Positions 10,498 through 20,960 of a stretch of DNA of 64,000 bases are shown here, in pieces. The position numbers were made by a program, and so were the translations under genes. The stretch spans positions 527,979 through 591,978 of the forward strand of contig NZ_JAKFYQ010000001.1 of assembly GCF_021533835.1 (NCBI RefSeq), given 5' to 3'. Source of the stretch: Synechococcus sp. Nb3U1 (GTDB taxonomy: Bacteria > Cyanobacteriota > Cyanobacteriia > Thermostichales > Thermostichaceae). A model generated the notes under the pieces. The model was not told where the DNA came from. It saw only the letters and a list, made by a program, of their open reading frames with translations, and did no database searches. Every line of letters begins with the position of its first letter. Position 1 is the stretch's first letter.

Positions 10498-13400
10498 ATG
10501 AGCGAAAAAGGACGACCTTCTGCTGACCTGTTGCGACAGGTTGCCGACGGCAACACCACTCCGCCCGCCGTGCCCTTTCGCAATTATCAAATTGGCAAGA
10601 AAGAGCTGCGCAGCCTGATTGCCTGGTCTTTTGCCCGCTATGGCACCGCCCGCACCGCCCAGATGGCCGATGCCTTGAAGGCGATGGGCTTCAAGTACGC
10701 CACACAAGCGGCGGTTTCCATCAGCGTCGAGGATCTGCGCGTTCCCCCCAGTAAGCGGCAGTTGCTGGCGCAAGCGGAAGCGGAAATCGAAGCAGCCACC
10801 GAGCGCTTTACCCGAGGCGAGATCACGGAGGTAGAGCGCTATCAAAAAGTCATCGATACCTGGAACCAAACCAACGACCAGATCAAAGATGAGCTGCTCA
10901 GCAACTTCAAGCAAAACGATCCCCTCAATTCCGTCTACATGATGGCCAACTCCGGGGCGCGGGGAAATGTCTCTCAGGTGCGGCAGTTAGTGGGTATGCG
11001 CGGCCTAATGGCCAACCCGCAGGGGGAAATCATCGACTTGCCCATCAAAACCAATTTCCGTGAGGGCCTGACGGTTACGGAATACATCATCTCCTCCTAC
11101 GGTGCCCGCAAGGGCTTGGTGGATACCGCGCTGCGCACCGCCGACTCCGGTTATTTGACCCGCCGTTTGGTGGATGTGTCCCAGGATGTGATCGTGCGGG
11201 AATCCGACTGCGGCACTGAGCATGGCATTGTCCTGGAGTACCTGATGGATGGGGACAATGTGGTAGTGTCCCTGGAAGATCGCTTGGTGGGCCGGGTGCT
11301 GGCGCGGGATGTGCTACACCCTGAAACCCAAGCGGTGATCGCCCATCGCAACCAAGAGGTGGATCACGACTTGGCCAAGGCGATCGTCAACGCTGGCGTT
11401 CGTCAGGCGATGGTGCGTTCTCCCCTCACCTGTGAGGCCAACCGTTCCGTCTGTCGTCTTTGCTATGGCTGGAGCTTGGCCCATTCCCGTTTGGTGGATA
11501 TGGGAGAAGCGGTGGGAATTATCGCCGCCCAATCGATTGGGGAGCCGGGCACCCAGTTGACGATGCGCACCTTCCACACCGGCGGCGTGTTCACGGGGGA
11601 AGTGGCTCGACAAATTCGTGCTCCTTTTGCCGGAGTGGTGCGGTTTCCCAAGAATTTCCGTACCCGCCCCTTCCGCACCCGCCACGGGGATGATGCCCTG
11701 CAGGTGGAGGTGAACAACCAAATCACCCTTGAGGGATCCAACGGGCAGCGGGAGCATTTCGATGTCACCCAGGGATCCACCCTGTTGGTGCGGGATGGAG
11801 CCAAGGTGCAGCCGGATCAGATGATCGCGGAAGTGTCGCTGGCCAAGGCCACCCGCAAGAGCACCGAAAAAGCCCAAAAAGAGGTGATTTCTGACCTAGC
11901 CGGGGAAATTCGCTTCGCCGATCTGCCCATCGAAGAAAAAACCGACCGTCAAGGCAACATCACCTACACGGCGCAACGGCAGGGCTTGATTTGGGTGATG
12001 TCGGGCCAGGTGTACAACCTACCCCCCGGTGCCGAGCCTGTAGTAGAGAACGGGGATACTGTGCAGGCGGGGGACGTGATCGCAGAAACCTCCCTAGCAA
12101 CGGAGCACGGCGGTATCGTGCGACTGCCAGAGCGCACTGATAGCAAGAGTGGGCGCGAGGTGGAAATCATCAACGCTTCTGTGGTTTTGCACGAGGCGCG
12201 GGTGCGGGTGGAATCTCATCAGAGTCGAGAACAGTTTTTGCTGGATACCGCCGGTGGTCAAACCTTCGTCCTCAAAGCGACCCCCGGCACTAAGGTGGGC
12301 AACGACGAGGTGGTGGCGGAGCTGATCGAGAGCGATTTCCGCACCCAAACCGGCGGCTTGGTCAAGTTCGCGGGCATTGAGGTAGCACGGCGGGGCAAGG
12401 CCAAACAGGGCTTCGAGGTGATCCAGGGGGGCACCCTGCTGTGGATCCCGGAGGAAACCCATGAGGTGAACAAGGACATTTCACTGCTGAATGTGGAGGA
12501 TGGCCAGTTTGTAGAAGCGGGCACCGAAGTGGTGAAGGATATCTTCTGCCAGAACGCCGGCATCGTCGAGGTGATCCAGAAAAACGACATTCTGCGGGAG
12601 ATCATCATCAAACCGGGATCCCTGCATTTGGTGGAAAACCCCGCCGACATGGAGGTGAAAGAGGGCACCTTGATCCAGCCAGGACAACAGGTGCTCAGTA
12701 GCATCGTGCCCGATCAACTGGTCTATCTGGAGCATGTGGAAACTCCCGAAGGGCCAGGATTGCTGCTGCGTCCGGTGCAGGAGTACGAAATTCCCGACCA
12801 TCCCTCAGTGCCCAGCCAAGAATCCACCAGCGAGTCTGGCCGCTCGATTCGTCTGCGGGCGGTGCAGCGGATTCCCTTCAAGGATGGTGAGCGCGTCCGG
12901 TCGGTAGGTGGGGTGGAACTGTTGCGCACGCAACTGGTGCTGGAGATCGACACCGATGCCCCGCAACTGAAGGCGGATATCGAGCTGATTCAAGACGACG
13001 AGGATCCCGAGATTCGCCGCCTGCAACTGGTGATCCTGGAAACCCTGCTGCTGCGCCGCGATGTGGAGGCGGATCTGACTCAGGGCAGCACCCATACCCG
13101 ACTGTTGGTGGGAGAAGGGGACAGCATCACCACTGGATCCGTGATTGCCCGCACGGAAATTCAGGCTAAAAAGGCCGGGATCGTGCAAGGGATCCGCCAA
13201 GGGGCGGAGGTGGTTCGGCGGGTGTTGGTGGTCACCGAAGACGATCAGGTGAGCGTGCCCTTCACGGGCAGCACCACCCTAAAAGTGGGGGATCTGGTGC
13301 GGGCTAAGGATGAGATTGCCCCCGGGATCCCGTCTCCCGAATCGGGACAGGTGATGCAGGTGGCGGATGGCCAAGTGGTGCTGCGCATAGCGCGGCCCTA

Positions 13401-14403
13401 CCTAGTTTCTGCCGGGGCCATTTTGCAGGTGGGGGACGGGGACTTGGTGCAACGGGGGGATTCCCTCGGCCTGTTGGTGTTTGAGCGAGCCAAAACCGGG
13501 GATATCATCCAGGGTCTGCCGCGGATTGAGGAACTGTTGGAGGCTCGGAAGCCCAAGGAAATGTGCATTCTCGCCAAGCGGCCCGGTACTGTTCAACTGA
13601 GCTGGCGGGGGGAAGAGCCGGATCTGAAAGTTATCGAGAGCGATGGTACGGTCACCGATTACCCGCTGCTGCCAGGGCAAAATCTGATGGTAGCCGATGG
13701 ACAGCCGGTAGAAGTGGGGGATCCCCTGACAGATGGGCCCGCCAACCCCCATGACATTCTGGAAAGCTACTACGAGTACCACCGCCAAACCCTAGGGGAT
13801 GACCAAGCGGCTCGTTTGGCTCTGCGAGAAGTGCAGCGCTTCTTCGTCAACGAGGTACAGAATGTGTACCGCTCCCAGGGGGTGGAGATCTCCGACAAGC
13901 ACATCGAGGTTGTGGTACGCCAAATGACCTCGAAGGTGCGGGTGGACGACAGTGGCGATACCATTCTGCTGCCGGGTGAGTTGGTGGAGCTGCGGCAGAT
14001 CCAGGATACCAATTCCTCTATGGCCATTACCGGTGGGGCTCCGGCCAAGTACACCCCCGTTTTGCTGGGGATCACCAAGGCCAGTTTGAACACCGACAGC
14101 TTCATCTCGGCGGCCAGTTTCCAGGAAACCACCCGGGTACTGACCGAGGCAGCCATCGAAGGCAAGTCAGACTGGTTGCGCGGCCTCAAGGAAAACGTGA
14201 TCATTGGGCGCTTGATCCCGGCGGGTACCGGCTTTAGCACCTATGAAGAGAAGAGCCTGTCTGAATCGGAGCCCCACGAGGAAGAGGAAGAACCGGTGGC
14301 AATGCCATCACTGCCATCACGTCTAGCCCTAGAGGATGATCAACTGATCGACGACTCCACCCCTGCCTTCGATGAATTGGAGGAGGATGACGAGGACGAG
14401 TGA
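10498..14403 (+). CDS. rpoC2: RNA polymerase beta-prime subunit (C-terminal part)
   Basis: A 1301-aa C-terminal half of beta-prime. The second zinc site is supplied by CGTEHG and [14 protein letters not shown]. The bridge-helix/trigger-loop region includes [20 protein letters not shown]. As in other cyanobacteria the trigger loop is interrupted by a very large insertion of sandwich-barrel hybrid motifs, here roughly residues 380-1000, rich in short GD-containing strands. The C-terminus is acidic ([11 protein letters not shown]). The frame is open further upstream, but the ATG at 10498, preceded by GAGG, gives the standard [12 protein letters not shown] start. Confidence 0.97.
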   Translation: MSEKGRPSADLLRQVADGNTTPPAVPFRNYQIGKKELRSLIAWSFARYGTARTAQMADALKAMGFKYATQAAVSISVEDLRVPPSKRQLLAQAEAEIEAATERFTRGEITEVERYQKVIDTWNQTNDQIKDELLSNFKQNDPLNSVYMMANSGARGNVSQVRQLVGMRGLMANPQGEIIDLPIKTNFREGLTVTEYIISSYGARKGLVDTALRTADSGYLTRRLVDVSQDVIVRESDCGTEHGIVLEYLMDGDNVVVSLEDRLVGRVLARDVLHPETQAVIAHRNQEVDHDLAKAIVNAGVRQAMVRSPLTCEANRSVCRLCYGWSLAHSRLVDMGEAVGIIAAQSIGEPGTQLTMRTFHTGGVFTGEVARQIRAPFAGVVRFPKNFRTRPFRTRHGDDALQVEVNNQITLEGSNGQREHFDVTQGSTLLVRDGAKVQPDQMIAEVSLAKATRKSTEKAQKEVISDLAGEIRFADLPIEEKTDRQGNITYTAQRQGLIWVMSGQVYNLPPGAEPVVENGDTVQAGDVIAETSLATEHGGIVRLPERTDSKSGREVEIINASVVLHEARVRVESHQSREQFLLDTAGGQTFVLKATPGTKVGNDEVVAELIESDFRTQTGGLVKFAGIEVARRGKAKQGFEVIQGGTLLWIPEETHEVNKDISLLNVEDGQFVEAGTEVVKDIFCQNAGIVEVIQKNDILREIIIKPGSLHLVENPADMEVKEGTLIQPGQQVLSSIVPDQLVYLEHVETPEGPGLLLRPVQEYEIPDHPSVPSQESTSESGRSIRLRAVQRIPFKDGERVRSVGGVELLRTQLVLEIDTDAPQLKADIELIQDDEDPEIRRLQLVILETLLLRRDVEADLTQGSTHTRLLVGEGDSITTGSVIARTEIQAKKAGIVQGIRQGAEVVRRVLVVTEDDQVSVPFTGSTTLKVGDLVRAKDEIAPGIPSPESGQVMQVADGQVVLRIARPYLVSAGAILQVGDGDLVQRGDSLGLLVFERAKTGDIIQGLPRIEELLEARKPKEMCILAKRPGTVQLSWRGEEPDLKVIESDGTVTDYPLLPGQNLMVADGQPVEVGDPLTDGPANPHDILESYYEYHRQTLGDDQAARLALREVQRFFVNEVQNVYRSQGVEISDKHIEVVVRQMTSKVRVDDSGDTILLPGELVELRQIQDTNSSMAITGGAPAKYTPVLLGITKASLNTDSFISAASFQETTRVLTEAAIEGKSDWLRGLKENVIIGRLIPAGTGFSTYEEKSLSESEPHEEEEEPVAMPSLPSRLALEDDQLIDDSTPAFDELEEDDEDE

Positions 14404-15106
14404 GGGTGCTCCGCTGAGGGATCCCAGGGCTCGATCTCGAGACTGGCTGGCCCTGGAGACTGAGATCATCGAGTGCCGTCGCTGCCCACGCTTGGTTGGT
14501 TGGCGGGAGGAGGTGGCAGCTCGAAAAGTGGCTCGCTTTCGGGAACACTCCTACTGGGGACGGCCCATTCCTGGATTTGGGGATCCCCAGGCCCGGTTGT
14601 GGGTTATCGGGCTGGCTCCGGCAGCCCATGGCGGCAACCGTACCGGGCGGGTATTTACCGGGGATCCCAGCGGGGATTGGGTGTTTCGGGCACTGCACCG
14701 AGCTGGCTTTGCCAATCAGCCCACCTCCACCCATCGACAAGATGGCCTCCAGCTCACGGATTGCTACATCTCGGCGGTGGTACGTTGTGCGCCCCCAGAC
14801 AATCGCCCCACCCCGACAGAAGCCAAGACTTGCCTGGGCTACCTGGCCCAGGAACTGAAGGGGCTAACTCAGGTACGGGTGATCCTCCCTCTGGGCCACT
14901 TTGCCTTTCAGCACACCCTGCCGTTGCTGGATCCCCCTAAGCCTCGCCCCAAGTTTGCCCACAACCAAGTCACTGCCCTGGCAGAGGGTCGATATCTGCT
15001 CACCTCCTACCACCCCAGCCAACGCAATACGGCCACCAAGCGGCTGACAGAGCCAATGTTCGATGCGGTTTTTGACCAGGCGCGCAGGTTGCTCGCCCAG
15101 CTATAG
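14372..15106 (+). CDS. Family 5 (UdgB-like) uracil-DNA glycosylase, Fe-S type
   Basis: A 244-aa base-excision repair glycosylase that removes uracil and other deaminated bases from DNA. The family motif [19 protein letters not shown] is at about residues 80-98 and the C-terminal substrate motif TSYHPSQRN near 210-218. Cysteines 35 and 38 (CRRC), 139 and 154 are placed as in [4Fe-4S] uracil-DNA glycosylases. AlaAla in the first motif, rather than the acidic or asparagine residue of families 4 and 1, favours family 5. With this start it overlaps the end of rpoC2 by 32 bp; an in-frame ATG at 14387 also overlaps, so the exact start is open. Its position implies co-expression with RNA polymerase genes. 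Confidence 0.85.
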   Translation: MNWRRMTRTSEGAPLRDPRARSRDWLALETEIIECRRCPRLVGWREEVAARKVARFREHSYWGRPIPGFGDPQARLWVIGLAPAAHGGNRTGRVFTGDPSGDWVFRALHRAGFANQPTSTHRQDGLQLTDCYISAVVRCAPPDNRPTPTEAKTCLGYLAQELKGLTQVRVILPLGHFAFQHTLPLLDPPKPRPKFAHNQVTALAEGRYLLTSYHPSQRNTATKRLTEPMFDAVFDQARRLLAQL

Positions 15107-15133
15107 AGCGTTATGGGGCAGAGGTGGGAAAGG

Positions 15134-15805
15134 TTACTCCGGCTGCCAGGATTCCAGGCGATAGGCACTGTCCCAAAAGAGCCATTCCAAACGGGAAGCG
15201 GTAACAAAGGCTGCCATCATCTTGTCCCGCAGGGCTGCGGTGGTTTGCTCAGCTACAGATTCCGTGATATCGATAGCCTGTTGTACCACCTGGGCAAATT
15301 CTTCACCAGCATAGGTGTCGATCCATTGTTGATAGGGGTTGTGGGGTTGAGCCATTCGATATATTTCAGATCCCACCTCACGGTAAATCCAAAAACAGGG
15401 CAGCACAGCAGCGATCGCCACCTCATAGGGATCCAACGCTGCCGTAGCCAATAGAGAACGGGTATAGGTAAAACAAGTGGGGGCGTAGGTGATTTCCGGC
15501 TGGATTTCGTAGAGACGAAAATAACTTTCGTGCAGGCTACGTTCGGCTACGATCGCTCCAAGGGCGAAATTCAAAAAACTCACTACCTGTTCAGATCTTT
15601 CCGACCGAGCTCCAATCAGACCCAAAGCGCGGGCAAAATCCGTTAAGTAGAGGGCATCCTGCTGTAGATAAAACTGAAACCGTTCCCGAGATAAGGTTCC
15701 AGCTGCCAATTCTTGATTAAAAGGATGGGCCAAAATCTGCTGATAAATCAGTTGAATGGCTTGCCAAAGGTGAGCGGTAAAGGAGTTGGACATGGTGGAA
15801 AACAA
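15134..15805 (-). CDS. tenA: TenA-family aminopyrimidine aminohydrolase (thiaminase II)
   Basis: A 223-aa all-helical TenA protein. In characterised members it hydrolyses aminopyrimidine breakdown products of thiamin so that the HMP moiety can be reused. Cys137 in LPCFWIYREVG and Glu207 in RLEWLFWDSAY match the catalytic pair of the family. A second in-frame ATG four codons in (15793) is an equally possible start. It lies 79 bp downstream of aar on the same strand and could be read from the ado-aar transcript. I saw no TPP riboswitch upstream. Confidence 0.85.
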   Translation of the reverse strand: MFSTMSNSFTAHLWQAIQLIYQQILAHPFNQELAAGTLSRERFQFYLQQDALYLTDFARALGLIGARSERSEQVVSFLNFALGAIVAERSLHESYFRLYEIQPEITYAPTCFTYTRSLLATAALDPYEVAIAAVLPCFWIYREVGSEIYRMAQPHNPYQQWIDTYAGEEFAQVVQQAIDITESVAEQTTAALRDKMMAAFVTASRLEWLFWDSAYRLESWQPE

Positions 15806-15884
15806 CTTCCATAAGGTTGCAAGTTTTTAGGGATCCCTTCTCAAAAAACGATAGCCAACAGGGATCCCGAGGGGAGCTGAGTTT

Positions 15885-16910
15885 TCAGGCTTCTGGCATC
15901 AGCGGGCGGAACCCATGCTTGCGGGAAAGCTGCCCGATCAAATCTAACTTTTCTAAGGTAATCAGATTGCGTCCCCAACTGAAATTGGTATGCAGCTCCT
16001 CAAATTCCAGCAACATCGACTCGGCAAAGCAAGCGAAAAGTTGACGGGCTGGATTGGCCACATTGAGAAACTGCATGATGTTCCATTCAATATCGAGGGA
16101 GTGCTCCACCATGCCACCATCGATCACGTATACCCCCTGTCGCTGCAGGCTAGAGGCAATATTTTTCGGGTAGCCCCCGTCAATGATCACGCAGGGATCC
16201 CGCAACATCTGGGGATTGAGAACCAGGCCCTGATTCATACTCGCCACCCAAACAATGAAATCGGCACGAGGGAGGGCTTCTTCCACCGAACAGATCTCCC
16301 CCTGCTTGAGGTTGGCCCGTAATTCTTCCAGCCGTTGTCGATCCCGCGCCACCAGCAACAATTTGCCCAGCTGGGTATGGGCGGCCAACCATTGACAGAT
16401 GGCACTGCCGATATCCCCACTCGCCCCCACCACGGCTACCGTCGCTGCCGCCAAATCCATAACATAACGTTGGGCCGCCGATTGCAACTGCTGACAGATA
16501 ATGTAGGCGGTGTGGGTATTGCCGGTGGTGAACCGCTGCACCTCTAGGTCGATATTGCGCACCCGTCTGAGGCTGTCGAGGCGAAAGTTCTCAAAAATGA
16601 TGCTGCTGAATCCCCCCAGGGCGGTGATGCTAAGTCCACGTCGTTGGGCCAAAGCCATGGCATTGAGGATTTTCCGACAGGCCGCCTTCACCCGTCCGCC
16701 CGCCAACATCTCCGGCAAGAAGCACGATTCGACGTATTGCCCATGAATCTTTTGGCCAGTGATGCTGGTGACGGTGATCTCATCCACAACCTGAGGGGGA
16801 GCCATGCACCAAAACTCAAGATCGCTGTCCGCATATTCTGGATACCCCAGCTTGTCTGCCACCCGTTGTGCATGGGCAAGGCTGGTTAAGTGCCCGATCA
16901 GGCCGAACAT
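15885..16910 (-). CDS. aar: Long-chain acyl-ACP reductase
   Basis: A 341-aa NADPH-dependent reductase that converts fatty acyl-ACP to fatty aldehyde, the first step of cyanobacterial alkane synthesis. The nucleotide-binding loop GASGDIGS lies at about residues 162-169 within a Rossmann fold, and Cys294 in LFACFAES corresponds to the reported acyl-thioester cysteine of the family. Length and the N-terminal [10 protein letters not shown] match the family exactly. It follows ado by a 138-bp gap on the same strand, the usual order. Confidence 0.95.
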   Translation of the reverse strand: MFGLIGHLTSLAHAQRVADKLGYPEYADSDLEFWCMAPPQVVDEITVTSITGQKIHGQYVESCFLPEMLAGGRVKAACRKILNAMALAQRRGLSITALGGFSSIIFENFRLDSLRRVRNIDLEVQRFTTGNTHTAYIICQQLQSAAQRYVMDLAAATVAVVGASGDIGSAICQWLAAHTQLGKLLLVARDRQRLEELRANLKQGEICSVEEALPRADFIVWVASMNQGLVLNPQMLRDPCVIIDGGYPKNIASSLQRQGVYVIDGGMVEHSLDIEWNIMQFLNVANPARQLFACFAESMLLEFEELHTNFSWGRNLITLEKLDLIGQLSRKHGFRPLMPEA

Positions 16911-17048
16911 AGAGGTTTACTCACTTGGATAATTCAATTCTTGGATCCCATCAGAACACGACCATACCCTGAGGGTTAGGCCTTTCCCTGGATCTGGGCT
17001 AGCCACCCAATCCTTTTGCGTCACAGGCCAAACAGAGCCATTGGGATC

Positions 17049-17780
17049 TCACGCAGCCCGCAATCCCTGGGCCGAGAGGCGCATCACTTCGCGGGTACTG
17101 AAGCCGATATTAGCCAAAGCCTCACCGTAGGCGATCATAAAGTCTTCCACGATCGCTTCCCGATCCATGTGGATGCCTTCCACATCCTCATCCACCTGTT
17201 GGAGCATTTGCCAAACCAAGGGCAGGTTTTGCGCATTGGCCACTTCAATTTGTGCCTTAGCTTCGGTGAAATGCTCTCCTAGCCAGCGTTCCCCAAAATT
17301 CAGGTGAAGATACTCATCCTTGACTACCCCTTCGGTGATCTTGCGAGCAAAATCATCGGCGACCGGGATGTAAATATTGTAGGCGGCAATGGCAAAGCAC
17401 TCGATGATCAGAGACTGAATTACAAAGCAGGTGACCAAATCCCCAACTGCCGCCGCTTTTTGGAAATTGTCGTGTAACGGAGAAAAGAAAGCGCGGGCAA
17501 ACTCCATATCTGGCTCTACCTGCAGGTTTTTGCCGCAGGATTGGAAGCCTTTCATGTGGCGCAGCTCCATTTTGGCCAGTTTACGCAGCTCGTCTGCAGA
17601 GTCCGGCAGCATCTCCGCCAGCTTTAGGTAATTATCGTTGGCTTCCTGTTCCCCTTCAATGACAATGCCGTTGATGCGTGAGTAGGCCTGCCGATAGACT
17701 GTACTGCTGTAGTCAGGAGCGGTGCGAGCTTCTCCCGCCAAGGACTGGGGGCTGTTGGGCAGGACATTCGCTTGGGCCAT
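17049..17780 (-). CDS. ado: Aldehyde-deformylating oxygenase (alkane synthase)
   Basis: A 243-aa ferritin-like di-iron enzyme that converts fatty aldehydes to alkanes (n-1) plus formate. The six metal ligands are visible as Glu44, Glu72 and His75 (ELRH), Glu127, and Glu156 and His159 (EYLH). The start is supported by an AGGAG-containing ribosome-binding site about 12 bases upstream. With aar immediately downstream it forms the complete two-step alkane pathway, probably acting on products of fatty-acid synthesis at the membrane. Confidence 0.96.
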   Translation of the reverse strand: MAQANVLPNSPQSLAGEARTAPDYSSTVYRQAYSRINGIVIEGEQEANDNYLKLAEMLPDSADELRKLAKMELRHMKGFQSCGKNLQVEPDMEFARAFFSPLHDNFQKAAAVGDLVTCFVIQSLIIECFAIAAYNIYIPVADDFARKITEGVVKDEYLHLNFGERWLGEHFTEAKAQIEVANAQNLPLVWQMLQQVDEDVEGIHMDREAIVEDFMIAYGEALANIGFSTREVMRLSAQGLRAA

Positions 17781-17929
17781 ACTGATGCATCTCCTCTTGG
17801 TTTTCTGACAATCATATCGATTCCTCTTTATTAGGATAGCCCCAGCTGGAGTGGAATCTGTCGGATCCCTTCTGTTGAACGATTACAGTCTGATAGGGTG
17901 GGAATCCAAGTGCCGTTTGAGGCTGCTGT

Positions 17930-18238
17930 ATGTCTGCTCTTGGGGATGGCCTGAACCAGTTGCGCCAGTTGCTCACTCAATTGGAAGATCAATCCATCGA
18001 TCAGCCGATTGGTACTGGAGAAGAGGTGTTGCAGGCGATCGAGTTGGCCACGGCCTTTGAGCTGTTCGAAGCGGAAAGCAGGGGCTTGTTGATGCAAATT
18101 GTGGCCAATCTCTGGGATCGGGTACGACAACAGGAGCTTTCCGCTGAGGAAATCCAGATGGTGTTGGAAAAACTGCGGGCTGTGGGTTACACGGATGCTG
18201 AGATGCAAGAGGCTCTGGACTTGGAGCAGAAAGATTAG
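17930..18238 (+). CDS. Small conserved hypothetical protein
   Basis: A 102-aa acidic, leucine- and glutamate-rich protein predicted to be largely helical, without signal or membrane segment. The segment ELSAEEIQMVLEKLRAVGYTDAEMQEAL looks like a helix-turn-helix-shaped UBA-like hairpin, but I do not recognise the family. It is flanked by ado (divergent) and a pentapeptide protein (convergent, 7 bp away). An overlapping open frame on the minus strand is less protein-like. Confidence 0.6.
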   Translation: MSALGDGLNQLRQLLTQLEDQSIDQPIGTGEEVLQAIELATAFELFEAESRGLLMQIVANLWDRVRQQELSAEEIQMVLEKLRAVGYTDAEMQEALDLEQKD

Positions 18239-18245
18239 GGAGGGT

Positions 18246-18740
18246 CTAGGCTCGGATCATGCCCAGCTCAGCTGCAGAAACATCCTCCTCCAGTTGTGTG
18301 GTCTGGTCATAGACTGCCTCGCGCAGGTTGGCCAGTTTGAGCTTGCATTGGGTTAAAGTGGCTCCTTTCAGGTTGGCTCCGGTCAAGTTGGCTCCCGCCA
18401 GATCCACCCCACGCAGATCCGCCCCACTCAGGTCTGCACCGATGAGATTAGCCCCGCGCAGGTTGGCCCCTTGCAACTGGGATCCCTGAAGTTGGGCATT
18501 TTCTAGGGTGGCCAGGCGCAGGTTGGATCCCTTTAGATCAGCCCTGCTCAAATCTGCACCCCTCAAGTAAGCTCGCTCCAAGTTGACTGCAGCCAGTTGG
18601 GCCTGTTTGAGCACCGCCCCGCTAAAGTCGATCCCAGACAGATCTGCCCCTTCCAGGTTGGCATTCGCCAGGTGAGTGTTGCTGAAGTCCCGCTCGCCGC
18701 TGCCGTAGCGTTGCAGCAGTTCTGCTACTGTTTCAGCCAT
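18246..18740 (-). CDS. Cytoplasmic pentapeptide-repeat protein
   Basis: A 164-aa protein with a 25-residue N-terminal leader ([15 protein letters not shown]) followed by about 20 A(D/N)LXX pentapeptides, so it should fold as a right-handed beta-helix. No signal peptide is present. The frame opens further upstream, but the ATG at 18740 matches the start of a relative at 54060-54599, which has the same ELLxRYxxGxRDF leader. Function unknown; some pentapeptide proteins mimic DNA and bind gyrase, but nothing here shows that. Confidence 0.8.
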   Translation of the reverse strand: MAETVAELLQRYGSGERDFSNTHLANANLEGADLSGIDFSGAVLKQAQLAAVNLERAYLRGADLSRADLKGSNLRLATLENAQLQGSQLQGANLRGANLIGADLSGADLRGVDLAGANLTGANLKGATLTQCKLKLANLREAVYDQTTQLEEDVSAAELGMIRA

Positions 18741-18912
18741 GATGTGCTTCCTTGTGCCTGACGCATCGGATCCTACCGGGGAACCGGGCTGTCGCCAAGC
18801 GATTGGAATGGGTGTCATCGGATGTCATCTGGAGCTTTCAGGGTCTGGTTTGCCGGACTAGCCCAGGGTGGGGATCCCGCTGTCTCTGGGCATGAGCTAG
18901 ATACTCTAGATA

Positions 18913-19221
18913 CTATTGAATGACCCTCTGTTGTTCCTGCTCGGGATAAGGGGCCTGACTGGTGGAGTCTTTAGGAAGCGCGACATAGTGGCTACAGCGG
19001 CAGGGGCCTAACGGGTTGACGGCGCAGGGCAGATACATCGACCGGGAAAAGTATTGACAGGAGGAATCCCATTGGGAGGAGGGCAGAAGGCGGTGGGGGT
19101 TGTGGAGATCCCAACTGCGGCGAGCAGCCCGGTGGGATCCGATTTTGTCCAGGAGGGGGATCAACTGGGCCAAAAAAGTCAGGCCCAGCCATAGTCCCAC
19201 CCCCACCATCAGTTGCACCAT
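18913..19221 (-). CDS. Small membrane-anchored DUF6464-like protein
   Basis: A 102-aa protein with one N-terminal membrane helix (about residues 4-24) and a cysteine-rich C-terminal half: [20 protein letters not shown] then CSHY. The same C...[15 protein letters not shown] signature ends another protein in this window (42829-43176). I associate it with the cyanobacterial DUF6464 family, from memory. Four regularly spaced cysteines suggest metal binding or disulfides. A good AGGAGG site lies 8 bases before the ATG. Function unknown. Confidence 0.7.
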   Translation of the reverse strand: MVQLMVGVGLWLGLTFLAQLIPLLDKIGSHRAARRSWDLHNPHRLLPSSQWDSSCQYFSRSMYLPCAVNPLGPCRCSHYVALPKDSTSQAPYPEQEQQRVIQ

Positions 19222-19407
19222 GGTTCGTCATCCTCCTGCAGGTCGCTGTAGATCCTTGCCGTCCAACTCTGCCCAGCCTAGGCCAGTGTGTTTCACCCTG
19301 GCTAGGCTTGGGGCCAGTTTTGTTGCTGTCCTTCTCGGCTGGCGAAATCCCAGTGGAAAAAACGATTACAGTGAAGAGTGGTTCGATGTCGTCCGGTTTT
19401 CTCCTCC

Positions 19408-20490
19408 ATGACAACTTCCACCCTCAATGCCGCCGCCATTTTAGAGGTATTACGGCCCGTTCAGGATCCGGAGCTGCGCCGTAGCTTGGTGGAACTGAAC
19501 ATGATTCGGGATATTCGGGTGGAGCCAGAACGGGTGGCTTTTACCCTGGTGTTGACTACTCCTGCCTGTCCATTGCGGGAATTCATTGTGGATGAGTGCA
19601 AGGCGGCCATCCGCCAGTTGGCCCCGATTGAAACCATCGATGTCACGGTGACAGCAGAAACCCCCCGTTCCCCCTCCCTACCGGATCGGCAAGGGATCCC
19701 TGGAGTCCGCAATATCGTCGCCATCTCCAGCGGCAAAGGGGGGGTGGGCAAAACTTCGGTATCGGTGAATGTCGCCATTGCGTTGGCCCAAAGTGGGGCG
19801 CGAGTGGGGCTGCTGGATGCTGATATTTACGGCCCGAATGTGCCGCTCATGTTGGGGCTTCAGGATCAGTCTCTGTTTGTGCAAAAACGGGAGGATGGCA
19901 GCGAGGATATCTTCCCGCTGGAGAACTACGGCGTGAAGATGGTGTCGATGGGCCTGTTGATCGGGCGGGATCAGCCGGTGATTTGGCGGGGGCCGATGTT
20001 GAATGGGGTGATCCGGCAGTTTCTCTATCAGGTGCAGTGGGGAGAGTTGGACTATTTGATTGTGGATATGCCCCCTGGCACTGGCGATGCCCAACTGACC
20101 CTGACGCAGGCGGTGCCTTTGGCTGGGGCGGTGATCGTCACAACACCTCAGTCGGTGGCGCTGCTGGATAGCCGCAAGGGCTTGAATATGTTCCGGCAGT
20201 TGCAGGTGCCGATTCTGGGCATTGTGGAAAACATGAGCTACTTTATCCCGCCTGATTTGCCGGATCGCCAGTACGATATTTTCGGCTCAGAAGGCGGGGA
20301 AACCACCGCCCGCGAATTGGGGATCCCGTTGTTGGGGCGGATCCCGTTGGAAATTGCCCTACGTCAAGGGGGGGATGCGGGCAAACCGATTGTGGTCGGC
20401 CATCCTGAGTCGGCTGCGGCTCAAGCCTTAACCCAGATTGCCAAAACCCTGGCTGGGCGGGTGTCGATGTTGGCTTTGGGGGCAGGTTAG
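19408..20490 (+). CDS. mrp: Mrp/ApbC-type iron-sulfur cluster carrier ATPase
   Basis: A 360-aa P-loop scaffold protein that holds and transfers [4Fe-4S] clusters. An N-terminal MIP18/DUF59 domain (about 1-85; EVLRPVQDPELRRSLVEL, with the conserved Cys in TTPACPLRE) precedes the deviant Walker A GKGGVGKT at about 109-116. The CxxC pair of enterobacterial ApbC is absent; the position reads YFIPPDLPDRQYD, as is usual for cyanobacterial and plastid HCF101-type proteins. The frame opens earlier, but ATG 19408 gives the standard N-terminus. Its stop overlaps the neighbouring lipoprotein gene tail-to-tail by 4 bp. Confidence 0.92.
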   Translation: MTTSTLNAAAILEVLRPVQDPELRRSLVELNMIRDIRVEPERVAFTLVLTTPACPLREFIVDECKAAIRQLAPIETIDVTVTAETPRSPSLPDRQGIPGVRNIVAISSGKGGVGKTSVSVNVAIALAQSGARVGLLDADIYGPNVPLMLGLQDQSLFVQKREDGSEDIFPLENYGVKMVSMGLLIGRDQPVIWRGPMLNGVIRQFLYQVQWGELDYLIVDMPPGTGDAQLTLTQAVPLAGAVIVTTPQSVALLDSRKGLNMFRQLQVPILGIVENMSYFIPPDLPDRQYDIFGSEGGETTARELGIPLLGRIPLEIALRQGGDAGKPIVVGHPESAAAQALTQIAKTLAGRVSMLALGAG

Positions 20491-20864
20491 TACCGTTCTG
20501 CTTCCACCAAAGAAACCCCGAAGGCGCGTCCCCCCACGGTGATACCCTCTTGGGCTTTGCCGCGCACGGTGACGGTGCTGTTCATGGCCGGGATCCCTTT
20601 GTCGGTGATCACCCAAATGGAGCCGCTGTTGTCCTGCAGCTCATATACCCCCTGCCCAAATACCCCCACCTGGTTCACCACCTGGCCGCGGATCCACACA
20701 TCGGCGTGCTGGGTGGGTTTTTGAGCCACGGTAGCAATCGGGGTGGTTCCTATCCCCAACCGCGCCAGTTGCCCGCAGCCGCTGGCCCCACCCAACATCA
20801 AACCCAGCCCCAGTAAGAGCACTAGGGATCCCTGACGTACCTTTTGGCCCAGTTGCTTGTTCAT
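20487..20864 (-). CDS. Putative lipoprotein with OB-fold-like domain
   Basis: A 125-aa protein with a basic N-terminus (MNKQLGQKVRQG), a hydrophobic helix and a lipobox-like LGGASGC, so it is probably a lipid-anchored envelope protein. The mature part (DVWIRGQVVNQV...YELQDNSGSIWVIT...VTVRGKAQEG) has the strand pattern of a small OB fold. The gene ends inside the last codons of mrp (4-bp overlap, opposite strands). I choose the ATG at 20864 because it places the signal sequence correctly. Ligand unknown. Confidence 0.75.
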   Translation of the reverse strand: MNKQLGQKVRQGSLVLLLGLGLMLGGASGCGQLARLGIGTTPIATVAQKPTQHADVWIRGQVVNQVGVFGQGVYELQDNSGSIWVITDKGIPAMNSTVTVRGKAQEGITVGGRAFGVSLVEAERY

Positions 20865-20960
20865 GCTGTAGTCCCCATCAACGGCACTTGCTCCCACCAT
20901 AGCAAGGGTCGCCAGGCAGCTTGGGTAGCAGGTGGCAGCGAGGGGATCTCTAGCGGTTCT

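Noticed and set aside
15806..15884. Possible TPP riboswitch ahead of tenA
   Set aside because: None of the conserved TPP-box sequence is present and the gap is too short.
17831..18208. 125-codon minus-strand frame opposite the small protein at 17930-18238
   Set aside because: The plus-strand product has a clean acidic helical pattern, while the minus-strand product is His/Gln-rich with no recognisable features. Not fully certain.
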